From the NCBI GenBank assembly GCA_009693235.1, contig SHXR01000044.1:1-36681 (forward strand): a stretch of 36,681 bases of DNA, given 5' to 3'. This DNA is from Betaproteobacteria bacterium (lineage in GTDB: Bacteria > Pseudomonadota > Gammaproteobacteria > Burkholderiales > SG8-39). Within the stretch, counting starts at the first letter, position 1, and the number at the start of each line of letters is the position of its first letter. The notes below the pieces were generated by a model. That model made no database searches, was not told the DNA's origin, and saw nothing but the letters and a program-made list of their open reading frames with translations. Shown here in pieces: positions 22,966-31,894 of this stretch. The translations under genes and the position numbers were made by a program.

Positions 22966-24507
22966 ATGCCCGTCGAACCGTCCGTCATTTCCCGTCTCGC
23001 CCTGCGCGGTATCCGCAAGGCTTATCCCGCCGTCGTCGCTAACGACGCGGTCGACCTCACCGTCATGCCCGGTGAGATTCATGCGGTGTTGGGCGAGAAC
23101 GGCGCGGGTAAGTCCACCTTGATGAAAATCATCTATGGCGTGGTGATGCCCGATGCCGGCGAGATCCGCTGGAATGGGAATGTCGTCAAGGTGCGCAGTC
23201 CCCATGAAGCGCGTGCCATGGGCATCGCCATGGTATTTCAGCATTTTTCGCTGTTCGATACGCTTACTGTGGCCGAGAACGTTTGGCTGGGCCTCGACAG
23301 ATCGTTATCACTCATTGAAGTGAGTGCCAGGATTCGTGCCAAGGCCGCCGAATATGGTCAGGACATCGATCCGTTGCGGCCAGTGCATACGCTTTCAGTG
23401 GGGGGGCGGCAGCGCGTCGAGATCGTGCGCGCCTTGCTGACGGATCCGCGCCTCCTGATCCTCGATGAACCGACCTCCGTCTTGACGCCGCAGGCAGTGG
23501 AAAAATTGTTCGTGACCCTGCGGCAACTCGCTCAGACCGGATGCAGCATTCTCTATATCAGCCACAAGCTGGATGAAATTCGCGCGCTCTGCCATCGCTG
23601 CACGGTGCTCCGCGGCGGGAAGCTCGCCGGCGTGGTGGATCCCACCGTCGAATCCACCGCGAGTCTGTCACGACTCATGATCGGTGCCGAGCCGCACCGC
23701 ATCGAGCATCGCACTGCCAACCAAGGGCCGGTCGCGCTCGCGGTGAAGACGCTTTCCGTAGCGCGTCTCGATCAATTTGGTGTGGCGTTGGATGACATCA
23801 ACCTGCATGTGCACGCCGGTGAAGTGGTTGGGATTGCGGGGGTTTCCGGGAATGGGCAGCAGGAGTTGCTCGCGATTCTGTCTGGCGAAGATCCGCGTGC
23901 CCTGCCGCAAGCGGTGCAATTGTTTGGCAGTCCGATCGGCAATTTGGGGCCCCGTGCCCGCCGTGCACGGGGCCTCTACTTCGTGCCGGAAGAGCGGCTT
24001 GGGCGCGGTGCGGTCCCAACGCTTGGCCTTGCCCACAATATGCTGCTCACGCGGCAAGACGGCGGTGCGGTCCGCGCGGCCGGTTGGATCGATCTGCGTC
24101 GTATTCGCGAGATGGCAGACCATGTGATTGCCCGCTTCAATGTCAAAGCGGGTGGTCATCATGCCGCGGCGCGCAGTCTGTCCGGCGGCAATCTGCAGAA
24201 GTTCATCGTCGGCCGGGAGATTGATGCCGACCCGAAGGTGTTCATTGTCGCCCAGCCGACCTGGGGCGTCGATGTCGGCGCCGCCGCGCAGATTAGGAAC
24301 GAGCTTCTACGCCTCCGCGACATGGGTTGCGCACTGCTGATCGTGTCCGAAGAACTCGACGAACTGTTTGAAATCACCGATCGCCTGCATGTCATCGCGC
24401 AGGGCCGTCTTTCGCCGTCGATGCGTACGAGTAAGGCGACCACCCAGCAGGTCGGCGAATGGATGAGCGGTCTGTGGTCGACCGAGGAGCCAATCCATGC
24501 GGCTTGA
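22966..24507 (+). CDS. Nucleoside/nucleobase ABC transporter ATP-binding protein (two ABC domains)
   Basis: This 513-residue ATPase has two fused ABC domains, as in the BmpA/NupA/YufO and sugar (RbsA-like) families. Domain 1 has Walker A GENGAGKST (43-51), Q-loop FQHFSLF, signature LSVGG (143-147) and Walker B LLILDEPTSVLTP (163-175). Domain 2 has a degenerate Walker A (GVSGNGQQE), signature LSGGNLQKFIVGRE and an altered Walker B, VFIVAQPTWGVDVG, where AQ replaces DE. That pattern is normal for this family, in which only one site hydrolyses ATP efficiently. It acts at the inner face of the membrane with the two permeases downstream; its 3' end overlaps the first by 11 bases. Gene context (xdh upstream, adenine and guanine deaminases downstream) supports purine import. 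Confidence 0.93.
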   Translation: MPVEPSVISRLALRGIRKAYPAVVANDAVDLTVMPGEIHAVLGENGAGKSTLMKIIYGVVMPDAGEIRWNGNVVKVRSPHEARAMGIAMVFQHFSLFDTLTVAENVWLGLDRSLSLIEVSARIRAKAAEYGQDIDPLRPVHTLSVGGRQRVEIVRALLTDPRLLILDEPTSVLTPQAVEKLFVTLRQLAQTGCSILYISHKLDEIRALCHRCTVLRGGKLAGVVDPTVESTASLSRLMIGAEPHRIEHRTANQGPVALAVKTLSVARLDQFGVALDDINLHVHAGEVVGIAGVSGNGQQELLAILSGEDPRALPQAVQLFGSPIGNLGPRARRARGLYFVPEERLGRGAVPTLGLAHNMLLTRQDGGAVRAAGWIDLRRIREMADHVIARFNVKAGGHHAAARSLSGGNLQKFIVGREIDADPKVFIVAQPTWGVDVGAAAQIRNELLRLRDMGCALLIVSEELDELFEITDRLHVIAQGRLSPSMRTSKATTQQVGEWMSGLWSTEEPIHAA

Positions 24508-25567
24508 AGCGCGCCCGCAACCGTCCGTCGCGATGTCGATCGCATCGCCCGTCATTGCCGTGGCGATAACGGTCGTGCTGGGTACGCTATTGTTTGCCTT
24601 GCTCGGCAAAGACCCGGTGCGGGGTCTTATGGTGTTTTTCTACGAGCCGATCCGGAGTGGCTATGCCCTGTCTGAATTGGCAGTGAAGGCAACGCCGCTC
24701 ATTCTCTGCGCGCTTGGGCTGGCGGTCTGCTATCGGTCGAACATCTGGAACATCGGTGCCGAAGGGCAATTACTGCTCGGTGCCATCGCGGGCGGCGGCG
24801 TTGCACTGCTCGCCACTACAGCGACCGGCGGCTGGATCGTCGTGGCGATTCTGGCGGCCGGTGCGGTGGGTGGCATGGCCTGGGCTGGGATCACCGCGCT
24901 GCTGCGCGATCGCTTCAATGCCAATGAGATCCTGGTGAGTTTGATGCTCGTGTATGTCGCGGAGATGTTTCTTTCGTATTTGGTCTATGGTCCGTGGAAG
25001 GATCCGAAGGGATTCAATTTTCCGCAGACGCAAATGTTTCCCGCCAGTACGCAAGTACCGCTGCTGGTCACCGGTACGCGGCTGCATCTTGGATTTCTGA
25101 TCGCACTGGCCGCCGTCGCAGCGGTGTGGATTTTCATGTTTCGCACCATGGCGGGCTTCCAGTTGCTGGTGGGCGGGCTGGCCCCGCTCGCCGCGCGTTA
25201 TGCCGGTTTTTCCTCGCGCAAGGCGCTCTGGACCACGCTGCTCCTCTCCGGTGGGGTCGCGGGAATCGCCGGCGCATTGGAAGCGGCGGGTCCGCTTGGT
25301 CAACTCACGCCGCACGTGTCGCCGGGTTATGGGTTCACCGCGATCATCGTCGCATTTGTCGGGCGGCTGCATCCTTGCGGCATCGTGCTCGCCGCGCTCT
25401 TGCTATCCATGTTCATCATCGGTGGTGAGTTTGCGCAATCCCGACTTGGATTACCGCGGTCACTCACCGGCGTGTTTCAAGGTCTATTGCTGTTTTCGCT
25501 GCTCGCCTGCGACACGCTGATTCACTTTCGCATCATCTGGGCACGTCGACTTGCATGGAACCGATAG
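24497..25567 (+). CDS. Nucleoside/nucleobase ABC transporter permease 1
   Basis: This is a 356-residue inner-membrane permease of the BPD_transp_2 family with about nine or ten hydrophobic segments. ELAVKATPLILCALGLAVCYRSNIWNIGAEGQLLLGAIAGG is the typical N-terminal region, with the NIGAEGQ motif. LLRDRFNANEILVSLMLVYVA follows, and the late GYGFTAIIVAFVGRLHPCGIVLAALLLS segment matches the conserved coupling region. It starts 11 bases inside the ATPase gene (GAGGAG upstream), and its own end overlaps the second permease by 13 bases, so all three are coupled. It should form a heterodimeric channel with permease 2. Confidence 0.92.
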   Translation: MRLEARPQPSVAMSIASPVIAVAITVVLGTLLFALLGKDPVRGLMVFFYEPIRSGYALSELAVKATPLILCALGLAVCYRSNIWNIGAEGQLLLGAIAGGGVALLATTATGGWIVVAILAAGAVGGMAWAGITALLRDRFNANEILVSLMLVYVAEMFLSYLVYGPWKDPKGFNFPQTQMFPASTQVPLLVTGTRLHLGFLIALAAVAAVWIFMFRTMAGFQLLVGGLAPLAARYAGFSSRKALWTTLLLSGGVAGIAGALEAAGPLGQLTPHVSPGYGFTAIIVAFVGRLHPCGIVLAALLLSMFIIGGEFAQSRLGLPRSLTGVFQGLLLFSLLACDTLIHFRIIWARRLAWNR

Positions 25568-26475
25568 CCCTCCTCCTCGCTGCAACATTGAATGCAGGCA
25601 CCGCGCTGGCAATCGCGGGGCTTGGCTTGCTCATCAATGAAAAGTGCGGCATCGTGAATCTCGGCGCCGAAGGGATCATGCTGATCGCGGCGATCGCCGG
25701 ATTCGCGACGGTCGTACACACCGACAATGATTGGGTCGGCTTTGCGGCCGGGATGGGCGCCGGCGCACTGCTCGCTCTCGTGTTTGGTTGGCTGGTAATC
25801 TGGCTCAACACCAATCAGTATGCAACGGGTCTTGCATTGTCGATGTTCGGCGCGGGCTTCTCGGCATTCGTGGGTATCCGTTATGTGCAGGAGAAGCTCC
25901 CGGCACGCGAGCAATTTGCGATTCCGTGGCTGGCCGATATTCCATTGGCCGGCGCCGCACTGTTCAAACAACATCCGATGGTCTACATCGCGATCGCATT
26001 GACGTTCGCAATGGCCTGGTTTCTCTATCGATCGCGTACTGGCCTAGTATTGCGGTCGATCGGCGAGTCGCCCGAGTCCGCGCATGCACTGGGCTACCGG
26101 GTGCGGTGGATCCGATTGGCATGTGTGGTGGCAGGCGGTGCCTTGTGCGGATTGGCAGGCGCCTACATATCCGTGATCTATACGCCCCTCTGGGTCGAGG
26201 GAATGACCGCAGGGAAGGGCTGGATTACTCTCGCACTCACAACGTTCGCTACGTGGCGCCCCGGTCGTGTATTGTTAGGTGCCTATCTGTTTGGCGGCGT
26301 GACGATGCTGCAGTTCCATTTGCAGGGCATGGGAGTGCAAGTCGCCAGCCAATTGCTGACCATGCTGCCTTACGTGGCGACGATCGTGGTGCTGGCGTTG
26401 ATTTCACGCAATCCGACCTGGATTCGCGTCAATATGCCGGCATCGCTTGGGAAGCCGTTTTATCCGGGAGCGTAG
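25555..26475 (+). CDS. Nucleoside/nucleobase ABC transporter permease 2
   Basis: This is a 306-residue inner-membrane permease, partner of the preceding one, with about eight hydrophobic segments. The family motif is LGLLINEKCGIVNLGAEGIMLIAAIAGFA (NLGAEG). LVIWLNTNQYATGLALSMFGAGFSAFVG and SIGESPESAHALGYRVRWIRLACVVAGGALCGLAGAYISV follow, the latter the usual cytoplasmic coupling loop. GKGWITLALTTFATWRPGRVLLGAYLFGGV corresponds to the second loop. It begins within the permease 1 gene. After its stop, 80 bases without an obvious gene or clear promoter separate it from the BMP lipoprotein gene. Confidence 0.92.
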   Translation: MEPIALLLAATLNAGTALAIAGLGLLINEKCGIVNLGAEGIMLIAAIAGFATVVHTDNDWVGFAAGMGAGALLALVFGWLVIWLNTNQYATGLALSMFGAGFSAFVGIRYVQEKLPAREQFAIPWLADIPLAGAALFKQHPMVYIAIALTFAMAWFLYRSRTGLVLRSIGESPESAHALGYRVRWIRLACVVAGGALCGLAGAYISVIYTPLWVEGMTAGKGWITLALTTFATWRPGRVLLGAYLFGGVTMLQFHLQGMGVQVASQLLTMLPYVATIVVLALISRNPTWIRVNMPASLGKPFYPGA

Positions 26476-26555
26476 TACGGTTCTGTTGATGGATCTCGCA
26501 TTGCAATAGCGGTGATTCTTTGCGTTAAAGTCGTAAATAAAGGAGTGAAATAGAA

Positions 26556-27704
26556 ATGATTGACTTGAACAAACGTTGGTGGTTGCGTGCGATTGCATGC
26601 GCCGCCGTTGCGTCCGTGGCCCTGGTTGCAGGTTGCGGCAAGGAAGAGCCGAAGCCTGCAGCGAAAGCGGCAGAAGCGGCACCGGCGCCCAAACCCGATC
26701 CCTTGAAGATCGGCTTCATGTATGTGGGACCGGTTGGCGATGCCGGTTGGACCTTTGCGCACGACAATGCGCGCAAAGCGCTAGAAGCTGAATTCGGCGA
26801 TAAGGTGAAAACCACCATCGTTGAAAGCGTGCCGGAAGGCCCGGACGCCGAGCGCGTGATTCGCGACCTCGCTGATCAAGGCCATAAGCTCATTTTCGCC
26901 ACATCGTTCGGCTATATGGAGCAGATGCTCAAAGTTGCTGAAACGAAGAAGGAGATTCGTTTCGAGCATGCGACCGGCTACAAATCGTCCGAGAACATGC
27001 GTACCTATGATTCGCGCACGTATGAAGGCGCGTACATGGCAGGCGTGATCGCGGGTGCGATGACCAAAACCAATACCCTTGGTGTGGTCGCATCGATTCC
27101 GATTCCCGAAGTGATCCGCAATATCAACTCGTTCACGCTTGGCGCGCAGTCGGTCAATCCGAAAGTGAAGACCAAGGTGGTCTGGGTGAACAAATGGTTC
27201 GATCCTCCCAAGGAATCGGAAGGCGCGCAATCACTCCTCAACCAGGGCGCCGATGTGCTGTTCCAGAACACCGACTCGTCTGCCGTGCTCCAAACGGCGG
27301 AGAAGGCTGGCAAATTCGCCTTCGGTTGGGATAGCGACATGAGCAAGTTCGGCCCGACCGCGCATTTGGCATCGGCCGTCATCAACTGGGCGCCGTATTA
27401 CAAGAAGGCCACCAAAGACATGCTGGACAACACTTGGCAAACGGGTGGCGTCTGGTGGGGTCACAAGGAAGGTGTCATCGATCTCGTCGCCGTCTCGGAC
27501 AAAATTCCCGAAGCCACGCGTAAGCGCATTGACGAAATCAAAGCCGGATTGAAGGAGGGCACCTTTACCGTCTGGAAAGGACCGATCAAGGGCCAGGACG
27601 GCAAGAAAAGGTTGGCGAAAGATCAGGTCGCCGACGACAAATTCATGCACGACATCAAGTGGTATGTGCAGGGCGTGGAAGGGAAAGTGCCGGCGGGCGG
27701 GTAG
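26556..27704 (+). CDS. BMP-family substrate-binding lipoprotein (nucleoside/nucleobase receptor)
   Basis: This 382-residue protein has a lipoprotein signal with lipobox LVAGC (C27), followed by a Lys/Ala/Pro-rich linker and the Bmp/PnrA fold. Conserved pieces are KIGFMYVGPVGDAGWTFAHDNARKALE, the DQGHKLIFATSFGYM segment, the RTYEGAYMAGVIAGAMTKTNTLGVVASIPIPEVIRNINSFTLGA core and NQGADVLFQNTDSSAVLQTAEKAGKFAFGWDSDMSKFGP. Members bind purine nucleosides or bases at the outer face of the membrane. AAGGAG lies ten bases before the ATG. It is the last component of the ABC importer; a REP-like double hairpin follows, before the adenine deaminase gene. Confidence 0.92.
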   Translation: MIDLNKRWWLRAIACAAVASVALVAGCGKEEPKPAAKAAEAAPAPKPDPLKIGFMYVGPVGDAGWTFAHDNARKALEAEFGDKVKTTIVESVPEGPDAERVIRDLADQGHKLIFATSFGYMEQMLKVAETKKEIRFEHATGYKSSENMRTYDSRTYEGAYMAGVIAGAMTKTNTLGVVASIPIPEVIRNINSFTLGAQSVNPKVKTKVVWVNKWFDPPKESEGAQSLLNQGADVLFQNTDSSAVLQTAEKAGKFAFGWDSDMSKFGPTAHLASAVINWAPYYKKATKDMLDNTWQTGGVWWGHKEGVIDLVAVSDKIPEATRKRIDEIKAGLKEGTFTVWKGPIKGQDGKKRLAKDQVADDKFMHDIKWYVQGVEGKVPAGG

Positions 27705-27733
27705 TTCTCAAGGCTGTTCCTTTGGGTAGCATC

Positions 27734-27806
27734 GTCGCCCCCACGAAGGCGGGGGCCCAGTGCCGTCTGACGGAATGCCCTGGATTCCCGCTTTTGCGGG
27801 AACGAC
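27734..27806. repeat. REP-like element with two GC-rich hairpins
   Basis: Two hairpins face each other: CCCCC...GGGGG at 27738-27755 and CCCGC-TTTT-GCGGG at 27787-27800, with GTCG and CGAC at the outer ends and GGCCCAG / CTGGATTCC inside. This is the familiar dispersed 'CCCGCTTTCGCGGGAAT' repeat of many proteobacteria. It lies between the BMP gene and the adenine deaminase gene and could serve as a transcription attenuator. Confidence 0.65.
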
Positions 27807-27895
27807 AAACCCTTTATACGAACAGCGCTAGGAGTCCTGGAAGTCGGTCAAGCGTTGGGAAAGGATTCCGCGCGTAGTCTGCGACGGTCGAATCA

Positions 27896-28939
27896 ATGCG
27901 TTCAATTTCATCAACCCGCCTTCCCGATCTCCTTCGTGCCATGCCGAAGGCCGAGCTGCATATCCATATTGAAGGTTCGCTTGAACCCGAATTGATTTTT
28001 CATCTGGCCAAGCGCAATCGCATCGCGCTGCCGTATCCGACCGTGGAGGCGTTACGGGCCGCATACGCCTTCACCGACCTCCAATCGTTTCTCGACATCT
28101 ACTACGCCGGTGCCGGAGTCTTGCTCCACGAGCAGGATTTTTACGACATGGCGTGGGCGTACCTGACCCGCGCCGCCGCCGACCATGTACTGCGCGCAGA
28201 AATATTCTTCGATCCGCAGACCCATACCGCGCGGGGAGTCGGATTCGATGTGGTCATTAATGGGTTGCACCGCGCCATCATCGATGCGAGACGGCGCCTT
28301 AGCATCAGCGCCGACCTGATCCTTTGTTTCCTGCGTCACCTGAGTGAAGAAGACGCCTTCGCGACGTTCGAAGAGGCGTTGCCGTATCGCGACCGATTCA
28401 TTGGACTTGGACTGGATTCCGGTGAGCAGGGCAACCCTCCCGAGAATTTCGCCCGCGTGTTTGCGCGGGGACGAGAACTTGGTTTTCGCATCGTCGCCCA
28501 TGCGGGCGAAGAAGGTCCACCCGCTTACATTCATGCAGTACTCAATGTACTCAAGGCCGAGCGGATCGATCATGGCGTTCGCTGCGTGGAAGATCCTCTG
28601 CTTGTCGAACGTTTGGTCCGTGAACGCATTCCGCTTACGGTGTGTCCTCTTTCGAATGAGAAGCTACGCGTCTTTCCAAGACTTGCCGATCACAATCTTG
28701 GGGTGCTGCTCGGACATGGCCTCATTGCGACGATCAACTCGGACGACCCCGCTTACTTCGGCGGCTATATCAATCAAAACTTCACCGCGACCTTCGATGC
28801 CTTGCAGCTCACCAATGCGCAGGCCTATCGTCTCGCGCAGAACAGCTTTGCCGCGAGCTTCGCGACGCCTGAAGTAAAGCGCGGCTGGATTGAGAAGCTC
28901 GACGCCTGCTTCGAGTCATTTGGGGCCGGCACCGCATGA
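27896..28939 (+). CDS. Adenine deaminase, adenosine-deaminase-like family
   Basis: This 347-residue zinc enzyme of the amidohydrolase fold has all ADA-family ligands: H22 and H24 in [14 protein letters not shown]202 and catalytic E205 in AHAGEEG, H226 in DHGVRC, and D283/D284 in [10 protein letters not shown]. True adenosine deaminases have TDDP at the last motif. [10 protein letters not shown] with [11 protein letters not shown] is characteristic of the bacterial adenine deaminase branch (the Pseudomonas PA0148 type), so adenine to hypoxanthine is the preferred reaction, with adenosine as the alternative. The ATG at 27896 has a weak Shine-Dalgarno. The stop overlaps the guanine deaminase start (ATGA). 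Its position after the ABC importer fits purine salvage and catabolism. Confidence 0.88.
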   Translation: MRSISSTRLPDLLRAMPKAELHIHIEGSLEPELIFHLAKRNRIALPYPTVEALRAAYAFTDLQSFLDIYYAGAGVLLHEQDFYDMAWAYLTRAAADHVLRAEIFFDPQTHTARGVGFDVVINGLHRAIIDARRRLSISADLILCFLRHLSEEDAFATFEEALPYRDRFIGLGLDSGEQGNPPENFARVFARGRELGFRIVAHAGEEGPPAYIHAVLNVLKAERIDHGVRCVEDPLLVERLVRERIPLTVCPLSNEKLRVFPRLADHNLGVLLGHGLIATINSDDPAYFGGYINQNFTATFDALQLTNAQAYRLAQNSFAASFATPEVKRGWIEKLDACFESFGAGTA

Positions 28940-30270
28940 GCAATGACCCAATCGCCTATCACGGTGCCATCCTCCATTTCGTCGACGATCCGGGCAGCCG
29001 GCGCGATCCGGGCCGTGCGATGGAGTTCTATCCGGATGGATTGCTGGTGGTGCGGGACGGCCGCATCGAATCGATCGGTGATAGGCGTGCACTGAAACCC
29101 TGGCTCACCGTGGACACGGCGGTCGTCGATTACGGCGAACAGCTCATCCTCCCAGGTTTCGTCGACACCCATGTTCACTATGCGCAGACGGACATCATCG
29201 CCTCCTATGGCACTGAACTGCTCGACTGGTTGGAGCGGTTCGCGTTTCCGGCCGAGCGCGCGTTCACAAGCGGCATTCACAGTCGTGAAGTAGCGGATTT
29301 CTTTCTCAAGGAATTACTCCGTAACGGCACCACCACCGCAATGGTGTTTGCGACAGTGCATCGGGAATCGGTCGATGCGATCTTCGCCGCGGCCCAGGCA
29401 GCCAGGATGCGGATCATCGCCGGCAAAATCATGATGGATCGGCATTGCCCGGAGTGGTTGCGGGATACACCTGAATCCAGTTATGAGGATGCCAAAGCCC
29501 TGATCGAGCGATGGCATGGCAAAGATCGGCTGGCCTATGCGATAACGCCTCGTTTCGCGCCTACTTCAAGTGAAGCGCAGCTCGATGTATGCAGACGACT
29601 CGCGGATGAACATTCCGGTGTCTTCATCCAGTCGCATCTGGCCGAAAATCATGCCGAGGTCGCCTGGATGAAGGAGTTGTTTCCATCGTCCCGCAGCTAT
29701 CTCGATGTCTACGATCGCTTCGGCCTGCTCCGTCCACGCGCCGTCTATGCGCACTCGATCCATATCGACGAAGCGGACCGTGCGCGGATGGCGGCGAGCG
29801 GAGCGGCGGCATCATTCTGTCCGACTTCGAATCTCTTTCTTGGTAGCGGCCTTTTCGATTTCGGCGCAGCCCGCGATGCCGGTGTCCATGTCGGTATAGG
29901 GACCGATGTTGGCGGCGGCATCAGCTTTAGTATGCTCCGCACGCTGGCCGAAGGCTACAAGGTGGTCAAACTCGCCGGCAACACGCTCTCGCCCTGGCGT
30001 GCCCTTTATACGGCCACCTTGGGTGGGGCGCGCGCCCTCGGACTGGAAGCTAACGTCGGCTCGCTCGCACCCGGGCGCGACGCTGATTTCATCGTGCTGG
30101 ATCCCAATGCCACGCCGCTGATCGAGCGACGGATGGCGCATGCGACAACCCTCGAAGAGAAGCTCTTTGCAATGATGATGCTGGGTGATGATCGCGCAAT
30201 TGCCGCGACTTACGTAATGGGTGAGTGCGCGCATGGCCTAGTACCGGAAGCGATCCCCCGTGTCGGATGA
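28936..30270 (+). CDS. guaD: Guanine deaminase
   Basis: This 444-residue amidohydrolase converts guanine to xanthine and ammonia. Zinc ligands are visible in [17 protein letters not shown] (H79 and H81), in [10 protein letters not shown] and [10 protein letters not shown], and in the metal Asp of GIGTDVGGG. Other GuaD markers are [41 protein letters not shown] and the C-terminal [14 protein letters not shown]. Length and motifs fit the GuaD family fully. It overlaps the adenine deaminase stop by four bases and contains the GTG start of the next gene in its last codons, so three genes are translationally coupled. Confidence 0.95.
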   Translation: MSNDPIAYHGAILHFVDDPGSRRDPGRAMEFYPDGLLVVRDGRIESIGDRRALKPWLTVDTAVVDYGEQLILPGFVDTHVHYAQTDIIASYGTELLDWLERFAFPAERAFTSGIHSREVADFFLKELLRNGTTTAMVFATVHRESVDAIFAAAQAARMRIIAGKIMMDRHCPEWLRDTPESSYEDAKALIERWHGKDRLAYAITPRFAPTSSEAQLDVCRRLADEHSGVFIQSHLAENHAEVAWMKELFPSSRSYLDVYDRFGLLRPRAVYAHSIHIDEADRARMAASGAAASFCPTSNLFLGSGLFDFGAARDAGVHVGIGTDVGGGISFSMLRTLAEGYKVVKLAGNTLSPWRALYTATLGGARALGLEANVGSLAPGRDADFIVLDPNATPLIERRMAHATTLEEKLFAMMMLGDDRAIAATYVMGECAHGLVPEAIPRVG

Positions 30271-31894
30271 CGTTCCCGTCCTCATTGTCGGTGCCGGTCC
30301 GGTAGGACTGGTCCTTGCCAAGGAGTTGAGTCATCACGGCATCCGGTGCCTGTTGATCGAGCGCAACCTCGACACGACGCGCTGGCCGAAGATGGATATC
30401 ACCAACTGCCGCAGCATGGAGTTGTTAAGAAGGCTGGGTCTGGAGGATGGCTGGCGGCAAGTGGGTGTACCCGCGCAATATTCATTCGATGTGGTGTTCT
30501 CGACTGGACTGGCCGGCAAGGAATTCGCGCGGTGGGCACTGCCCTCGGTCGATGCGATGCGCGAACGCATCCGCGCACACAACGATGGCACGATGCCCGC
30601 CGTGCCGTATCAGCGCGGTTCGCAGGAAGTGTTTGAAGCCTGGTTGAAGCGCCTGTGCGAGGCCGATCCCTTGATCGAGGTGCGTTCCGGTTGGCGCTTT
30701 GACACGTTGACGCAGGACCATGAAGGGGTGATTGCCACCGCTTTCGATGCCACGGCCAATACCGTCCGCACGTTGCGCGCGCGGTATCTCATCGGTTGCG
30801 ATGGTGCGACCAGCGCGGTCCGGAAGGCGGTGGAGATCCCATTGCAGGGACGTCCAGTGCCACGCATCGCACGCCAGGTGCATTTCAAATCGCGCGACCT
30901 CACCGCATTGCATGCACACGGCCAGTTCTGGCATATTTTTTTTGCCACCACCGGCACGTTGATCGCACAAGACGAGATCGATACCTGGACGTTGCAGCGC
31001 TATTACCCGCCCGACCAGGATCCGTCCGGCATTTCGTCGGAAGAAGTCGTGATGAGCACGGTCGGTCGACCCATCGAGATCGATCGCGTCCTGGTGACCA
31101 GCGTGTGGCAGGGGAATCTTCTCGTCGCGGATCGCTACCGGGCCGGGCGGGTCTTTCTCGCCGGCGATTCGGCGCATCAAAACATTCCGTCCGGTGGCTA
31201 CGGCATGAACACCGGTGTGGGCGATGCCATCGATATCGGTTGGAAGCTCGCGGCCACGCTGCAAGGCTGGGGTGGACCTACGCTGCTCGATAGTTACGAA
31301 ATCGAGCGACGCCCGGTCGCGGTGCGCAATGTCGCGCGGTCCGAGCGCCATGCCAATGTCCATGTGCGGTGGCGCAGTCAAATAGATCGCGCGCTGCTGG
31401 AAGCAGAAACACCAGAGAGTGCGGCGCATCGCGCGAACATCGACCATGTCATTCAGACCGAACGCGGCGAGAATGAAGATCACGGTGTCGAGTTGGGTTA
31501 CCGCTATGCGGGGTCGCCTGTGATCGCAGCAGAGCAGGGCGATGCACCGTCATGGTCACCACGTGTGTACACGCCGACCACTTGGCCAGGCCGCCGGCCG
31601 CCGAGTGTCATATTGGAGGATGGGTCATTGTTATTCGATCGATTCGGCAACGGCTTCACGCTTCTTTATTTTACCGATGATCCGCAGGCGTCAACGATGA
31701 TGGCGGCGGCAGTCTCACGCGGCATGCCAATGCAACACGTGCTGGTACGCGACGCCAACGCCAGGCGGCTCTATGAGAAGAAGCTGGTGCTGATTCGACC
31801 GGACCAACATGTCGCGTGGCGGGGCGACCACGTGCCAAGTGACCCGCTTGCGATCATCGATCGGGTACGCGGTGCAGCCACCGAGGTGAAGTGA
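30260..31894 (+). CDS. FAD-dependent monooxygenase (PheA/TfdB/MhpA-like)
   Basis: This 544-residue flavoprotein hydroxylase has the three class A motifs: GxGxxG in VLIVGAGPVGLVLA (8-20), DG in YLIGCDGATSAVRK (176-189) and GD in VFLAGDSAHQNIPSGGYGMNTGVGDAIDIGWKLAA (298 onward). A C-terminal region (about 430-540) resembles the thioredoxin-like domain of phenol hydroxylases. Relatives hydroxylate phenols, hydroxyphenylpropionate or other aromatic and heterocyclic rings using NAD(P)H and O2. The start is GTG at 30260, 11 bases inside guaD, and the stop overlaps the HpaI-type aldolase start. Coupling to guanine deaminase is notable. It is larger than, and different from, FAD-type urate hydroxylase HpxO (about 385 residues), so the substrate is left open. 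Confidence 0.85.
   Translation: MSDDVPVLIVGAGPVGLVLAKELSHHGIRCLLIERNLDTTRWPKMDITNCRSMELLRRLGLEDGWRQVGVPAQYSFDVVFSTGLAGKEFARWALPSVDAMRERIRAHNDGTMPAVPYQRGSQEVFEAWLKRLCEADPLIEVRSGWRFDTLTQDHEGVIATAFDATANTVRTLRARYLIGCDGATSAVRKAVEIPLQGRPVPRIARQVHFKSRDLTALHAHGQFWHIFFATTGTLIAQDEIDTWTLQRYYPPDQDPSGISSEEVVMSTVGRPIEIDRVLVTSVWQGNLLVADRYRAGRVFLAGDSAHQNIPSGGYGMNTGVGDAIDIGWKLAATLQGWGGPTLLDSYEIERRPVAVRNVARSERHANVHVRWRSQIDRALLEAETPESAAHRANIDHVIQTERGENEDHGVELGYRYAGSPVIAAEQGDAPSWSPRVYTPTTWPGRRPPSVILEDGSLLFDRFGNGFTLLYFTDDPQASTMMAAAVSRGMPMQHVLVRDANARRLYEKKLVLIRPDQHVAWRGDHVPSDPLAIIDRVRGAATEVK

Noticed and set aside
30482..31483. Long open frame of about 333 codons on the minus strand opposite the FAD monooxygenase
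   Set aside because: It is a shadow frame of a well-supported gene in GC-rich DNA and has no recognisable domain.
30260..31894. FAD monooxygenase as urate hydroxylase HpxO
   Set aside because: It is about 160 residues longer and has the phenol-hydroxylase-type C-terminal region; PuuD already covers this step.
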